Origin: JBCBDX01 sp039822005
GTDB lineage: Bacteria > Pseudomonadota > Alphaproteobacteria > Rhizobiales > Rhizobiaceae
DNA: 64,000 nt
Reading direction: 5' to 3'
NCBI GenBank assembly: GCA_039822005.1
Contig: JBCBMZ010000001.1
Location: forward strand, 868,001-932,000
Position numbers and translations under genes: made by a program. Under the pieces are notes generated by a model that saw only the letters and a list, made by a program, of their open reading frames with translations, made no database searches and had not been told where the DNA came from. How positions within the stretch are numbered: the first letter of the stretch is position 1; the number at the start of each line of letters is the position of its first letter. Below are positions 9,426 through 17,651 of this stretch, piece after piece.

Positions 9426-9610
9426 GGTTGCCGGTCCGTGTTGCGCGCTAAAAAACCGCGCATGCTCCAGGTTGCACAAAATCCGCCGGAGCCTTAACGA
9501 AAACAATTGCTTGCGGAAACCCCGTTAGGGCATGTTATTGGCCTGCGCGGCGGACATGACGTTAACTCATTTGGTCTTTTGCGACCATTTTGTCACTCAG
9601 GGAGTATCGC

Positions 9611-10162
9611 TTGGGATACGCGACCGGAAAAAACCCGATTAAATCGGTAGCTATCGTCTTTGGTTTGTCGCTGGCGCTTGCGGCCTGTCAAACAGGCACG
9701 CCCGATGAAGTGCTCAATGTGGATGACGCGATCACAGAAGATGATTTGTTGGCCTATTGCCCGCGCCCCACATTGCTTGAAGGAACAGCGATCTTGCGCG
9801 AATACACAGAGGGCAATGAGGACAATCCAGACGAGGTTGTGTATCAGGCCGCGATCACTGACGTGACCCGCTCGTGTCGATACAGAAATGGCCAGCTATT
9901 TATGCAAGTCGCGGCAGCCGGCCGCGTGCTGAACGGCCCCAAAGGCACCGGTGGACAGTTGAATTTGCCCATTCGCGTGGCTGTCAAACAGGGTGAGGTT
10001 CTGCCATACTCAACGTTGGGACGGCTTGATGTGACGGTAATCCCCGGTGCCGGTGCAACCCAATTCATCTATAAGGATGAACAGATCGTGCTTCCCGAGC
10101 CGCAAGAGCGCAATTTGGTTGTGCTGGTGGGGTTTGATGAAGGCCCCTACAACACGCCCTGA
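9611..10162 (+). CDS. Hypothetical lipoprotein
   Basis: The function is unknown. A TTG start at 9611 is preferred because GGGAG lies 6 nt upstream; a TTG at 9590 has no such site. The 183-residue product starts with a basic n-region, a hydrophobic segment and the lipobox LAAC near residue 26, so it is probably an outer- or inner-membrane lipoprotein. The mature part has a beta-rich C-terminal half and two cysteines (one in YCPRP, one in SCRYR) that could form a disulfide. It lies just upstream of ccrM. Confidence 0.75.
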   Translation: MGYATGKNPIKSVAIVFGLSLALAACQTGTPDEVLNVDDAITEDDLLAYCPRPTLLEGTAILREYTEGNEDNPDEVVYQAAITDVTRSCRYRNGQLFMQVAAAGRVLNGPKGTGGQLNLPIRVAVKQGEVLPYSTLGRLDVTVIPGAGATQFIYKDEQIVLPEPQERNLVVLVGFDEGPYNTP

Positions 10163-10164
10163 TT

Positions 10165-10180
10165 TAAACAATTGATTAAC
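10165..10180 (+). promoter_or_regulatory. CtrA-like box upstream of ccrM
   Basis: TAAA-N7-TTAAC occurs 75 nt before the ccrM start, close to the CtrA consensus TTAA-N7-TTAAC with one mismatch. CtrA activates ccrM transcription in Caulobacter and Rhizobiales, so the position fits. An 8-nt-spaced TTAA/TTAA reading of the same bases is also possible. Confidence 0.4.
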
Positions 10181-10254
10181 CACGTTTCCTAACCGGTCAT
10201 TCACCATGATGGGTAACACTGATGTGCAGAGTAGTTCTTGCATATTGGTGCTTC

Positions 10255-11409
10255 ATGTCTCGCGTACACCTCGCCGCGCCTCCGTTGGCGCCCGACCATA
10301 ATGGTTCTCCGGTACAAATTCCGGCTTTCGCCAATTCCATCATTCAGGGCGACTGCATCGCCGAGATGGAGAAATTGCCGGAAAACAGCGTCGACATGAT
10401 CTTTGCCGATCCCCCCTACAATCTGCAGCTTGACGGTACGCTTCACCGCCCGGACCAATCCCGGGTCGATGCCTGCGATGACCACTGGGACCAGTTTGCA
10501 TCTTTTGAAGCCTATGACGCATTCACGACAGCTTGGCTTTTGGCCGCCCGTCGTTTGCTAAAGCCCAATGGTACGATTTGGGTGATCGGCTCCTACCACA
10601 ATATTTTTCGCGTCGGTGCGAGAATGCAGGATCTGGGCTTTTGGATCCTCAATGACGTGATCTGGCGCAAGACCAATCCGATGCCTAATTTCCGAGGACG
10701 CCGGTTCCAGAACGCGCATGAAACGATGATCTGGGCGACGGGCGATGCGAACGCCAAGAAATACACCTTCAACTATGAAAGCCTGAAAGCGGCCAATGAT
10801 GACGTGCAAATGCGCTCAGACTGGCTGTTTCCGATCTGTCAGGGTGGTGAGCGTCTGCGTGATGAGGACGGCAACAAGGTTCATACCACGCAAAAGCCGG
10901 AAGCGTTGCTGTCCCGTGTTTTGATGAGCGCATCCAAGCCAGGCGATTTGATCCTTGATCCCTTCTTCGGATCGGGAACAACGGGCGCTGTTGCCAAGCG
11001 ATTGGGACGCAACTTTGTCGGAATCGAGCGGGAACAAGCCTATATTAGCGCTGCTGGAAAACGCATTGAAGCGGTGGAACCACTGTCATTGAACACGCTC
11101 AAGCTGGTGACTGGCAAACGCGCAGAGCCCAAGGTTGCTTTCCTGACACTGATCGAGAGTGGCTTGCTTGAGCCCGGCACATTGTTAACGGACAAGAAAA
11201 AGCGGTGGGAAGCCACCGTACAGGCTGACGGTTCGCTCGCATTTGATGGCGCCCAAGCATCTATCCATCGCATGGGTGCCAAGGTTCAAGGACTGGATGC
11301 CTGCAACGGTTGGACGTTCTGGCACTTTGAAACACCCTGTGAAGGGCTGCAGCCCATTGATGCGCTGCGCGGGGTCATCCGAAAGCAAATGGCCGTCGCC
11401 GGGGCTTAG
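10255..11409 (+). CDS. ccrM: Cell-cycle DNA adenine methyltransferase CcrM (GANTC)
   Basis: This 384-residue beta-class N6-adenine methyltransferase should methylate GANTC, the alphaproteobacterial cell-cycle mark. The catalytic motif DPPYNLQL is at residues 52-59, and the SAM-binding motif DPFFGSGTTG lies about residues 240-250. The C-terminal RAMA-type domain (about 295-380, LTLIESGLLEPGTLL) is the CcrM-specific extension needed for DNA recognition. The ATG at 10255 was chosen over the one at 10222 because the CcrM family starts near MSRV. Its stop codon interlocks with that of the convergent HAD gene. Confidence 0.96.
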   Translation: MSRVHLAAPPLAPDHNGSPVQIPAFANSIIQGDCIAEMEKLPENSVDMIFADPPYNLQLDGTLHRPDQSRVDACDDHWDQFASFEAYDAFTTAWLLAARRLLKPNGTIWVIGSYHNIFRVGARMQDLGFWILNDVIWRKTNPMPNFRGRRFQNAHETMIWATGDANAKKYTFNYESLKAANDDVQMRSDWLFPICQGGERLRDEDGNKVHTTQKPEALLSRVLMSASKPGDLILDPFFGSGTTGAVAKRLGRNFVGIEREQAYISAAGKRIEAVEPLSLNTLKLVTGKRAEPKVAFLTLIESGLLEPGTLLTDKKKRWEATVQADGSLAFDGAQASIHRMGAKVQGLDACNGWTFWHFETPCEGLQPIDALRGVIRKQMAVAGA

Positions 11410-12032
11410 CCACCGATTTCAAGGCCTAAACTGGCCAATTCATCGCTGAGTTTCTCGGGAGATTTGAAGTGGATCGACTGCCAGCCATAGGCACGCGCAG
11501 TTTCTACATTGGGCAGCGAATCGTCGATGAACAATGTGGCTGACGGGTCCAGCTCATGGGTGTCGGTATGCAGCGCGTAAATCGCCGGATCAGGTTTGAT
11601 CAGTTTGACGCGGCCTGACACGGTTACGCCGCGCCCTGCCTTCAAAAACGGATATATATTCTGCGCCTCGACAAATGTGTCAGCGGCAAAATTGGTCAGG
11701 AACGTGATATCATGACCGCCTTCCAACAGTGAAAACAAAAGATTGACGGTGCCATCATAGGCATGCGGAACCATTTCATGCCAATTTTGCCGAAACGCAC
11801 GGATCTCGGTCTCCCAATCAGGATAATCGGCAATCAAAAGCGCTTCAGCTTCATCCCAGGGCCGCCCGCGATCCTGTTCCACATTCCAGGCTTTAGTGCA
11901 CACATTTTCAAAGAACCATGCCCGTTTTTCAGCGTCGGGAATAATTCTTTGATAGGGCAGATTGGGATCATAGTGGATAAGCACCTGCCCAATATCGAAG
12001 ACCACATGCTTGATTGGCGCGAATTTGCTCAT
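11406..12032 (-). CDS. HAD-superfamily hydrolase (YihX-like, subfamily IA)
   Basis: This 208-residue HAD phosphatase-like protein has motif I as FDIGQVLIHYD (nucleophile Asp about residue 13), motif II in FLTNFA and motif III/IV as KPDPAIY followed by TLFIDDSLPNVETA. The D-x-G form of motif I resembles the YihX branch, which acts on sugar phosphates, but the substrate here is unknown. It lies 3 nt downstream of mutY on the same strand and shares a 4-nt TTAG with the end of ccrM. Confidence 0.9.
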   Translation of the reverse strand: MSKFAPIKHVVFDIGQVLIHYDPNLPYQRIIPDAEKRAWFFENVCTKAWNVEQDRGRPWDEAEALLIADYPDWETEIRAFRQNWHEMVPHAYDGTVNLLFSLLEGGHDITFLTNFAADTFVEAQNIYPFLKAGRGVTVSGRVKLIKPDPAIYALHTDTHELDPSATLFIDDSLPNVETARAYGWQSIHFKSPEKLSDELASLGLEIGG

Positions 12033-12035
12033 GGA

Positions 12036-13124
12036 TTAACCCCTCAGTTTGGCGTCGGGTAAAGCATGCGCGATTACCTTTTTCATGACAGTCGGCAGTG
12101 CTTCGCCTTGAAGCGTTGCAATGGGTGCCCACCATTGGCCATCGGCTGGCGTGAATTGCGACTTGGCGACCTCAGTTTTCCACACGGTCAGGGTGAGCGA
12201 AAAATGGGTGAAAACATGCTCTATCTGGCCCGAACGCATCCATCTGGCGTTTTTGATCGGCGCCCCTCCAATATCGGTCATGCCGTCCTTGCGCGAATTC
12301 CAGTCGGTCGTCGGCACTTGCGTCATGTTGGCTAAAAGACCGGTACTGGTGCGTTTGGCAAGCAAGATCTGCCCTTTCTCGTTTACAATAACATAGGCAG
12401 CACCAACGCGGTTCGGTTTTTCCTTTTTGGGTGGTTTAACCGGGAACCGTTCGGGATCTTGAACACCCAGGACCGTGCAGTCCAAACGCACCGGGCAGTG
12501 CATGCACGCCGGCTTCTTCGGAGTGCAAATGGTTGCCCCCAAATCCATGCACGCTTGCGCGAAATCACCCGGACGCTCTTTGGTGAGCACATCGTTCACC
12601 CGCTCTCTTATTTCCGCTTTGGCCTTGGGAAGCGGGGTGTCGATGGTAAAAAGACGCGAAAAAACCCGTTCAACATTGCCATCTACGACAGGCGCTGGAA
12701 TGCCGAAGGCGATCGAGGCGATGGCTGCTGCAGTATAGTCACCAATTCCCGGCAGCGCGCGTAACTTGAATAAATCTGCCGGAAATTGGCCACCATGTTC
12801 CGAAACGATAGTGTCAGCGCATTTCTTCAAATTGCGTGCACGCGAATAGTACCCAAGACCGGCCCATTGTTTCAAAATATCGTCTTCGCTGGCCGCCGCC
12901 AGAGCCTGGACCGTGGGCCATTTTTGCGTAAATCTGGTGTAATAGTCTTTGACTGTTGCAACCGTTGTCTGCTGTAACATTATTTCTGCCAGCCACACTT
13001 CATAGGCATCGGGTTGAAAGCCTGCCCGAAGCGCATCGGGCCCCACGCGCCATGGCAATTGGCGGGCATGGATGTCGTACCATGCAAGAAGTTTTTCGCC
13101 AATTTCGGTCAAGTTTGCGCTCAT
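12036..13124 (-). CDS. mutY: A/G-specific adenine glycosylase
   Basis: This 362-residue base-excision enzyme removes adenine mispaired with 8-oxoguanine. The N-terminal HhH-GPD domain carries the catalytic glutamate in EIMLQQTTVATV and the aspartate in VVDGNVERV. The 4Fe-4S cluster ligands are in CTPKKPACMHCPVRLDC (C-x6-C-x2-C-x5-C). A C-terminal NUDIX-like domain (about 225-355) recognises 8-oxoG. The ATG at 13124 matches family N-termini; an upstream ATG would add 17 residues. It is divergent from the DUF721 gene. Confidence 0.95.
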   Translation of the reverse strand: MSANLTEIGEKLLAWYDIHARQLPWRVGPDALRAGFQPDAYEVWLAEIMLQQTTVATVKDYYTRFTQKWPTVQALAAASEDDILKQWAGLGYYSRARNLKKCADTIVSEHGGQFPADLFKLRALPGIGDYTAAAIASIAFGIPAPVVDGNVERVFSRLFTIDTPLPKAKAEIRERVNDVLTKERPGDFAQACMDLGATICTPKKPACMHCPVRLDCTVLGVQDPERFPVKPPKKEKPNRVGAAYVIVNEKGQILLAKRTSTGLLANMTQVPTTDWNSRKDGMTDIGGAPIKNARWMRSGQIEHVFTHFSLTLTVWKTEVAKSQFTPADGQWWAPIATLQGEALPTVMKKVIAHALPDAKLRG

Positions 13125-13220
13125 CGGCGGAATACGGCACAATTGACGACAGCCGCATACCGGGCACATCAACAATTAACAGGTTTGCGCAGGTTGCAAG
13201 CATGTTTGGCAGAGGGGCCG

Positions 13221-13706
13221 ATGAACCGGAAACATGGTCCAAAACAGGTCGCGAGCCTGACGTCCAAGCTGGTTGACCCGCTGTTGGCCAAGCGCGTGGG
13301 CATGTCAACTGCCTTGATGGCAGCTTGGCCCGAAATCGCCGGACAGGACATTGCTGCGCAATCCAGGCCCGTGAAAATAAAATGGCCTGCGCGTGCCAGC
13401 GACGGAGAATTTCAGCCTGGAACGCTAATCGTGGCAGCCAACGCCATGGCTGCGCTTCATCTGCAGCATGAGACCGGCCAAATTGTCGAGCGCGTCAACA
13501 CTTTTATGGGATACACGGCCATTACCGCCGTCAAGGTGGAGCAGCGAAGTGTGACCCAGGCCGCGCAAAAACCGGCAGGTTCTTCAAGGCCACTCGCAAA
13601 AAGTGATACTAAACGGATCGCCGAGGCGGTCAGACCGGTTGAGAATGAGCGCCTCCAAAAAGCGCTTAAAGCGATGGGCGAAAGCGTGATGCGTAAGCAA
13701 AAGTGA
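13221..13706 (+). CDS. DUF721 (DciA-like) family protein
   Basis: This 161-residue protein has the DUF721 core (WPEIAGQDIAAQSRPVKIKWP and the LHLQHETGQIVERVNTFMGY region) at about residues 10-110 and a lysine-rich, disordered C-terminal tail. DUF721 proteins are related to DciA, which helps load the replicative helicase. Whether this one does so is inferred. The ATG at 13221 follows AGAGGGG at close spacing. The divergent mutY neighbour is conserved in Rhizobiales. Confidence 0.85.
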   Translation: MNRKHGPKQVASLTSKLVDPLLAKRVGMSTALMAAWPEIAGQDIAAQSRPVKIKWPARASDGEFQPGTLIVAANAMAALHLQHETGQIVERVNTFMGYTAITAVKVEQRSVTQAAQKPAGSSRPLAKSDTKRIAEAVRPVENERLQKALKAMGESVMRKQK

Positions 13707-13762
13707 TAGCTGCGTCAGTCCGTCATGGGCAAAACATTGCGATTCGCCCTATGTAAAAAACC

Positions 13763-14155
13763 ATGTCAGTATCACGAGAAATTCAGGTTTTCTACGACAG
13801 TGGCTGCCCCATCTGCCGCTTCGAAGTCGATTTATACAACCGCCATGACAAATCCGAACGGATCGATTGGGTCGACATCGAGGCGCTGAGCGATGAGCAA
13901 CTGCCGCCGGACAAATCGCGGATGGATTTGCTGGGCAGGTTCCATGTTCGCGAAGTGGGGACGCGTGATTGGCATGTCGGTGTAGACGCATTTGCCCGTA
14001 TCTGGCGGGCGCTGCCGGTTTGGAGGCGCTTTGCATTCATTTTTTCCATACCGGGCATTCGCCAATTGGCGGAAATCGGCTATCGCTTGTTTTTAAGATG
14101 GCAGCGCTGGCACAGGAAGAAGCGTACCTTCAATGAGCCGACAATCGCAGATTGA
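13763..14155 (+). CDS. DCC-family (DUF393) thiol-disulfide oxidoreductase-like protein
   Basis: This 130-residue protein has the family motif YDSGCPICR (residues about 10-18), a CxxC in a thioredoxin-like context, and a C-terminal hydrophobic helix region near FAFIFSIPGIRQL. The redox partner is unknown. Its last 23 nt overlap the start of the YcgN gene, which suggests translational coupling. Confidence 0.85.
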   Translation: MSVSREIQVFYDSGCPICRFEVDLYNRHDKSERIDWVDIEALSDEQLPPDKSRMDLLGRFHVREVGTRDWHVGVDAFARIWRALPVWRRFAFIFSIPGIRQLAEIGYRLFLRWQRWHRKKRTFNEPTIAD

Positions 14156-14597
14156 CCCCCGATTTTGGGAGACAAAGTCGCTTCAGCAAATGTCCCGGGC
14201 GGAATGGGAGGCGCTGTGTGATGGCTGCGGTCAGTGCTGCATGGCCAAGTTGATCGACGATGACACGGAAGAAATACACTATACCAGTGTGGCCTGCCGC
14301 CTTTTTGATGCCCAGACCTGCCGTTGCGGCGACTATGAAAACCGTCAATCACGCGTCGATGATTGTGTGAAGCTGACACCGGAAAATGTCAGCCAAATCG
14401 CCTGGCTGCCAAAAACCTGCGCCTATCGTTTAATTAACGAGGGAAAGCAGCTATATGATTGGCATCCACTCGTATCCGGCCGCCCGTCAAGTGTATTGGA
14501 AGCGGGCGTGTCAGTTTTTGGCAAGATCAGTGCCATGGAGCAAGATATCAGCCATGATGGCGAGTATCTGGACCATCTTGTCGAGCCGCTGGAATAG
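14133..14597 (+). CDS. YcgN-family cysteine cluster protein (UPF0260)
   Basis: This 154-residue protein belongs to the YcgN/UPF0260 family, whose function is not established. The conserved cysteine cluster is visible in CDGCGQCCMAKLIDDD, CRLFDAQTCRCGDY, DDCVKLT and KTCAYR. It probably binds zinc or an iron-sulfur centre. It overlaps the DCC gene at its 5' end. Confidence 0.88.
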   Translation: MSRQSQIDPRFWETKSLQQMSRAEWEALCDGCGQCCMAKLIDDDTEEIHYTSVACRLFDAQTCRCGDYENRQSRVDDCVKLTPENVSQIAWLPKTCAYRLINEGKQLYDWHPLVSGRPSSVLEAGVSVFGKISAMEQDISHDGEYLDHLVEPLE

Positions 14598-14656
14598 TGC
14601 TTGCACCCGGTATGAGTGCCGTTAGCCTCGTTCAAATGAAGCAGGAGAACAAATTC

Positions 14657-15064
14657 ATGAGTGCTGACGCCACCGCTCAACTTTTGAAGGCTTACTTCGA
14701 TGCATTCAACGCCTCCGACCACACTGCCATGGAAGCGTTATTGGACGAAGATGTGGTACACGACATCAATCAGGGTGGACGTGAAATAGGTCGCGATGCA
14801 TTTCGCCGGTTTAACGGGACCATGTCGCGCTATTATCGTGAAACGCTGCGCGATGTAGAAATCATGGTCTCGCCCGGGGGTAACCGTGCGGCGGCAGAGT
14901 TTACCGTTGAAGGAATTTACTTGGAAACCGCACCCGGCTTGCCGGAAGCTTCTGGCCAGAAATATGTCATCCCTGCCGGCATCTTCTTCGATATTGAAGA
15001 CGGCAGGATTTCACGCGTGACCACCTATTACAATGTTGAGGCCTGGAAGGCGCAAGTCGCCTGA
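14657..15064 (+). CDS. NTF2/SnoaL-like fold protein, ketosteroid-isomerase related
   Basis: This 135-residue protein has the NTF2-like cone fold of the SnoaL/ketosteroid-isomerase group, seen in LKAYFDAFNASDHTAMEALL, VVHDINQGG and VIPAGIFFDIEDGRISRVTTYYN. The ligand or reaction is unknown. The ATG at 14657 is preceded by GGAG with a 9-nt spacer; an in-frame ATG at 14597 extends it without similarity. The next gene starts 4 nt after the stop, so the two are probably an operon. Confidence 0.82.
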   Translation: MSADATAQLLKAYFDAFNASDHTAMEALLDEDVVHDINQGGREIGRDAFRRFNGTMSRYYRETLRDVEIMVSPGGNRAAAEFTVEGIYLETAPGLPEASGQKYVIPAGIFFDIEDGRISRVTTYYNVEAWKAQVA

Positions 15065-15068
15065 AACC

Positions 15069-15656
15069 ATGGTGATCGTGCGGATAATTGATCACCAGGA
15101 CGCGCAGGTTTGGTTTGAGCAGTTGGCCGCGTTGCGTATCACGGTCTTTCGCGAATGGCCCTATCTGTATGACGGCGATTTGGCCTATGAGCGAGACTAT
15201 CTGGAAGCCTATTTTGCTTCGCCGAATGCTTTTATCGCGGGCGCGTTTGACGGCGATGCGTTGATTGGCGCCTGTACTGCATCACCGCTTAAAGATCATG
15301 CCGACGAATTTGCGGAGCCTTTCAACGAACGCGGCTTTGACATAGCGCACTATTTCTATCTGGGTGAATCTGTTCTGTTGCCGTCTTACCGGGGCCACGG
15401 CATCGGTGTTGAGTTTTTTGCTGTTCGTGAAGCCGAAGCGCGTCGCCAAGGATTTCGCAATTGCGTCTTTTGCGCGGTGATGCGGCCTGAAAATCATCCC
15501 AATAGCCCGGCTGGGTACACGCCACTCAATGCTTTCTGGCGCAAAAGAGGCTATGAGAAAATGAAAGGCCTTGAAGCGTATTTTGCTTGGAAAGACCTTG
15601 GGGATCGGCAGCAAACCTCAAAACCCATGGCATTTTGGCACAAGCATTTGCCATAA
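15069..15656 (+). CDS. GNAT-family acetyltransferase
   Basis: This 195-residue GNAT protein has the acetyl-CoA pocket in ESVLLPSYRGHGIGVEFF (R-G-x-G-x-G/V type) and a long insert around the conserved YTPLNAFWRKRGYEKM. The substrate is unknown. The ATG at 15069, 4 nt after the preceding stop codon, was chosen over an upstream in-frame start inside that gene. Confidence 0.85.
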   Translation: MVIVRIIDHQDAQVWFEQLAALRITVFREWPYLYDGDLAYERDYLEAYFASPNAFIAGAFDGDALIGACTASPLKDHADEFAEPFNERGFDIAHYFYLGESVLLPSYRGHGIGVEFFAVREAEARRQGFRNCVFCAVMRPENHPNSPAGYTPLNAFWRKRGYEKMKGLEAYFAWKDLGDRQQTSKPMAFWHKHLP

Positions 15657-15757
15657 CGCAGGTCTCACGCAGCTGTGTTTGAGCGTGTGACAATGCGATT
15701 TGAGTTTTTATCCGCCAGTAGGCAGTCTTTAGGTAAGCATACCGATAGGAGTTTCCG

Positions 15758-16261
15758 ATGCCCGCACAATATGTCCATGGAAAAGTCAAAGCAGCGACCG
15801 CCCAGATGAACCGTCGCGCTTTCCTCGCGCTGGGTGGTGCTGCCTTGGCCATTGGCCTTGGATCGACCGCAAAACAGTCCCACGCCATGAAAGTCAACCT
15901 CGAGGGCGATTTTGCGGTAGAAGGCTATGATGCCGTTGCCTACCAGACACAAGACGCAGCCGTGAAAGGTAGCGATGCGTTCACAGCAACCCATGAAGGC
16001 GCAACATATCTGTTTTCATCAGCGGAAAATCGCGACGCCTTCGCTTCCAATCCGGCCAAATATGCGCCCAAATATGGCGGTTTTTGCGCCTATGCGGTAG
16101 CGAACGGCTATACCGCACCGATTGACCCGGAAGCCTTTTCCGTTGTCGATGGCGCGCTCTATCTGAACTTCAACAAAAGCGTGCGCAGACGCTGGTCACG
16201 CGATGTTCCCGGCAATATTGCAAAAGGCGATGCGAACTGGCCCGGTCTGTCTGCCGGCTAA
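15758..16261 (+). CDS. Tat-exported YHS-domain protein
   Basis: This 167-residue protein has an N-terminal twin-arginine signal (NRRAFLALGG near residues 18-27, then a hydrophobic run) and a YHS domain. Key features are VEGYDAVAYQT, the YLFSSAENRDAFASNP block and the GGFCAYAVANG block. YHS domains are often metal-binding or redox-associated; the role here is unknown. It may start at the internal ATG 15806, which would still leave the Tat motif intact. Confidence 0.85.
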   Translation: MPAQYVHGKVKAATAQMNRRAFLALGGAALAIGLGSTAKQSHAMKVNLEGDFAVEGYDAVAYQTQDAAVKGSDAFTATHEGATYLFSSAENRDAFASNPAKYAPKYGGFCAYAVANGYTAPIDPEAFSVVDGALYLNFNKSVRRRWSRDVPGNIAKGDANWPGLSAG

Positions 16262-16292
16262 AAAAGCCACAAACACCGCGCGCCCTCGGAAA

Positions 16293-17027
16293 CTATTGTT
16301 CGAGGGCGTAGCTGATATTGACGGTGACTGAATAATTGTTCTCACCGGTTGCAATGGGCACGGCTGATGCATTTGTACGCGTCGTGCTCATATGCGCGAT
16401 GGATTGCACTCCGCTTTTACTACGCTCGGATATTTCAAGAATTGCACCCAGTCCAACACCGGCCGTGCTCGTTAATAGCTCTGCTTTGCGCACGGCCGCC
16501 TTCATTGCATTGATGCGTGCCTGCTCGATGGCCTCGCTCGGGTCCTGATTGGAGAAGCGGACATTGCCACCACTGTTCACGCCAAGAGAAACCGACCTGT
16601 CCAGCACACGGCCAAGCGTTGACAAATTACGCACCCTTACGGTCAGCGTATTGGATACGTCATAGCCGATAATTTCCGGGTCTCTTCGGGTGCCGCTGTT
16701 GCTTTTGGGGCGCTCAAAACGTGGTCGGATATTAAAGTTCGACGTTTGCATGTCGCGCGGCTCAATACCCTCTTCGGCCATGGCAGCGAGTACCCGCTGC
16801 ATCGCAATATTGTTGGCATCAAGTGCTGCCCGCGCCGTTTCTTCCTGGCGCAGAACACTGAGCGTCAAAACCGCCATGTCGGGCGCAACATCAGCGGTTC
16901 CTGTTCCCGAGACCATGATGCGCGGCGTGGGCTCGTTTGCCTGCGCGACAGAATGGGTCGTGCCAAGGCTCATGGAAAAGAGTGCAACGGCGCCAAAAAT
17001 CATACCGGATGCGAGAAATCTGTTCAT
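16293..17027 (-). CDS. SIMPL-domain (DUF541) periplasmic protein
   Basis: This 244-residue protein has a signal peptide (about residues 1-28, cut near VAQA) and one SIMPL/DUF541 domain, visible in ISVSGTG-like phrases such as IMVSGTGTADVAPDMAVLTLSV and in GYDVSNTLTVRVRNLSTLGRVLD. Related proteins assemble into periplasmic oligomers linked to envelope or oxidative stress. The ATG at 17027 has GGAG 7 nt upstream, so it is preferred to ATGs at 17033 and 17045. Confidence 0.88.
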   Translation of the reverse strand: MNRFLASGMIFGAVALFSMSLGTTHSVAQANEPTPRIMVSGTGTADVAPDMAVLTLSVLRQEETARAALDANNIAMQRVLAAMAEEGIEPRDMQTSNFNIRPRFERPKSNSGTRRDPEIIGYDVSNTLTVRVRNLSTLGRVLDRSVSLGVNSGGNVRFSNQDPSEAIEQARINAMKAAVRKAELLTSTAGVGLGAILEISERSKSGVQSIAHMSTTRTNASAVPIATGENNYSVTVNISYALEQ

Positions 17028-17149
17028 GGACATTCTCCGTGCCAAATTTGCAGTTTAAAGGGCGATGCGCGAAAATTAAGTGCGAAGTATGACTGTTATG
17101 TTTGACGCTTGCCCACTCGGTTGTGATCGGTTAGGCGTGATCCAAGGTG

Positions 17150-17226
17150 GGGCCTGTAGCTCAGTTGGTTAGAGCCGGCGGCTCATAACCGCTTGGTCGG
17201 GGGTTCGAGTCCCTCCGGGCCCACCA
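17150..17226 (+). tRNA. tRNA-Ile2 (anticodon CAU), CCA encoded
   Basis: This 77-nt cloverleaf has acceptor arms GGGCCTG and CGGGCCC, D-arm GCTC/GAGC, anticodon stem GGCGG/CCGCT, loop CTCATAA with CAT at 17184-17186, T-arm GGGGG-TTCGAGT-CCCTC and an encoded CCA. The paired first base and absence of three G-C pairs at the anticodon stem rule out initiator tRNA. The GGCGGCTCATAACCGCTTGG core resembles tRNA-Ile2, whose C34 is converted to lysidine by TilS to read AUA. Elongator Met is the less likely alternative. Confidence 0.9.
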
Positions 17227-17651
17227 AAAAAGCTCTTCGCCGAAAAGCGTACAGGTTTTATGTCTGAACCTTCACGCACCAATCCCAATTCGCAAAGCGA
17301 AATGGGTGCCGGTCCCGTGAAGTAAATAGTCTTTTGGCGCGTCGCCGCGCCGATTTTGGCGCATTGGTCAGCTGCCGAAGATTCACATCAAAATGATAAC
17401 ACGACGAAAAGGAAACATGCACGGTTGAATTTCAGTGGCAGCACTACATTTACAGTCAGAATATTAAGTCGACCTCTATCTCTACTGGCGCTTGAATAAA
17501 TTAATATATATACTATAAATTGTAAATATTGAATATTTTTGATATAATTATTTTTTAAATAATATTGATACAATATAAAAATAATTAATTGACATTTATC
17601 ATGTATATTTTAAGAGTATATTTTCCGGCGGATTTTTATAGAAATGCTGAA
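17227..17651. other. AT-rich intergenic stretch downstream of tRNA-Ile2
   Basis: These 425 nt hold no convincing gene. The first half is ordinary in composition and contains a GGCGCG/CGCGCC hairpin near 17336-17352. From about 17490 to 17640 the DNA is overwhelmingly A and T (runs such as ATTAATATATATACTATAAATTG), quite unlike the rest of the window. No copy of the tRNA 3' end was seen to mark an attachment site. It probably carries the promoter of the following foreign-looking gene. Confidence 0.6.

Noticed and set aside
8868..9497. 209-codon open frame antisense to thrC
   Set aside because: Shadow of a strongly conserved coding sequence with no recognisable features.
16281..16308. CGCCCTCG/CGAGGGCG hairpin between the YHS and SIMPL genes
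   Set aside because: The stem is good but straddles the SIMPL stop codon and has no T-run close to it in either direction, so it was not called a terminator.
17150..17226. Reading the CAU tRNA as elongator or initiator Met
   Set aside because: The anticodon-arm pattern matches Ile2 and the initiator hallmarks are missing, so Ile2 is preferred.
17388..17573. Leftward 61-codon open frame in the AT-rich block beside tRNA-Ile2
   Set aside because: Composition-driven, no ribosome site, no recognisable domain; long open frames are expected by chance only partly here, but no coding signal is visible.
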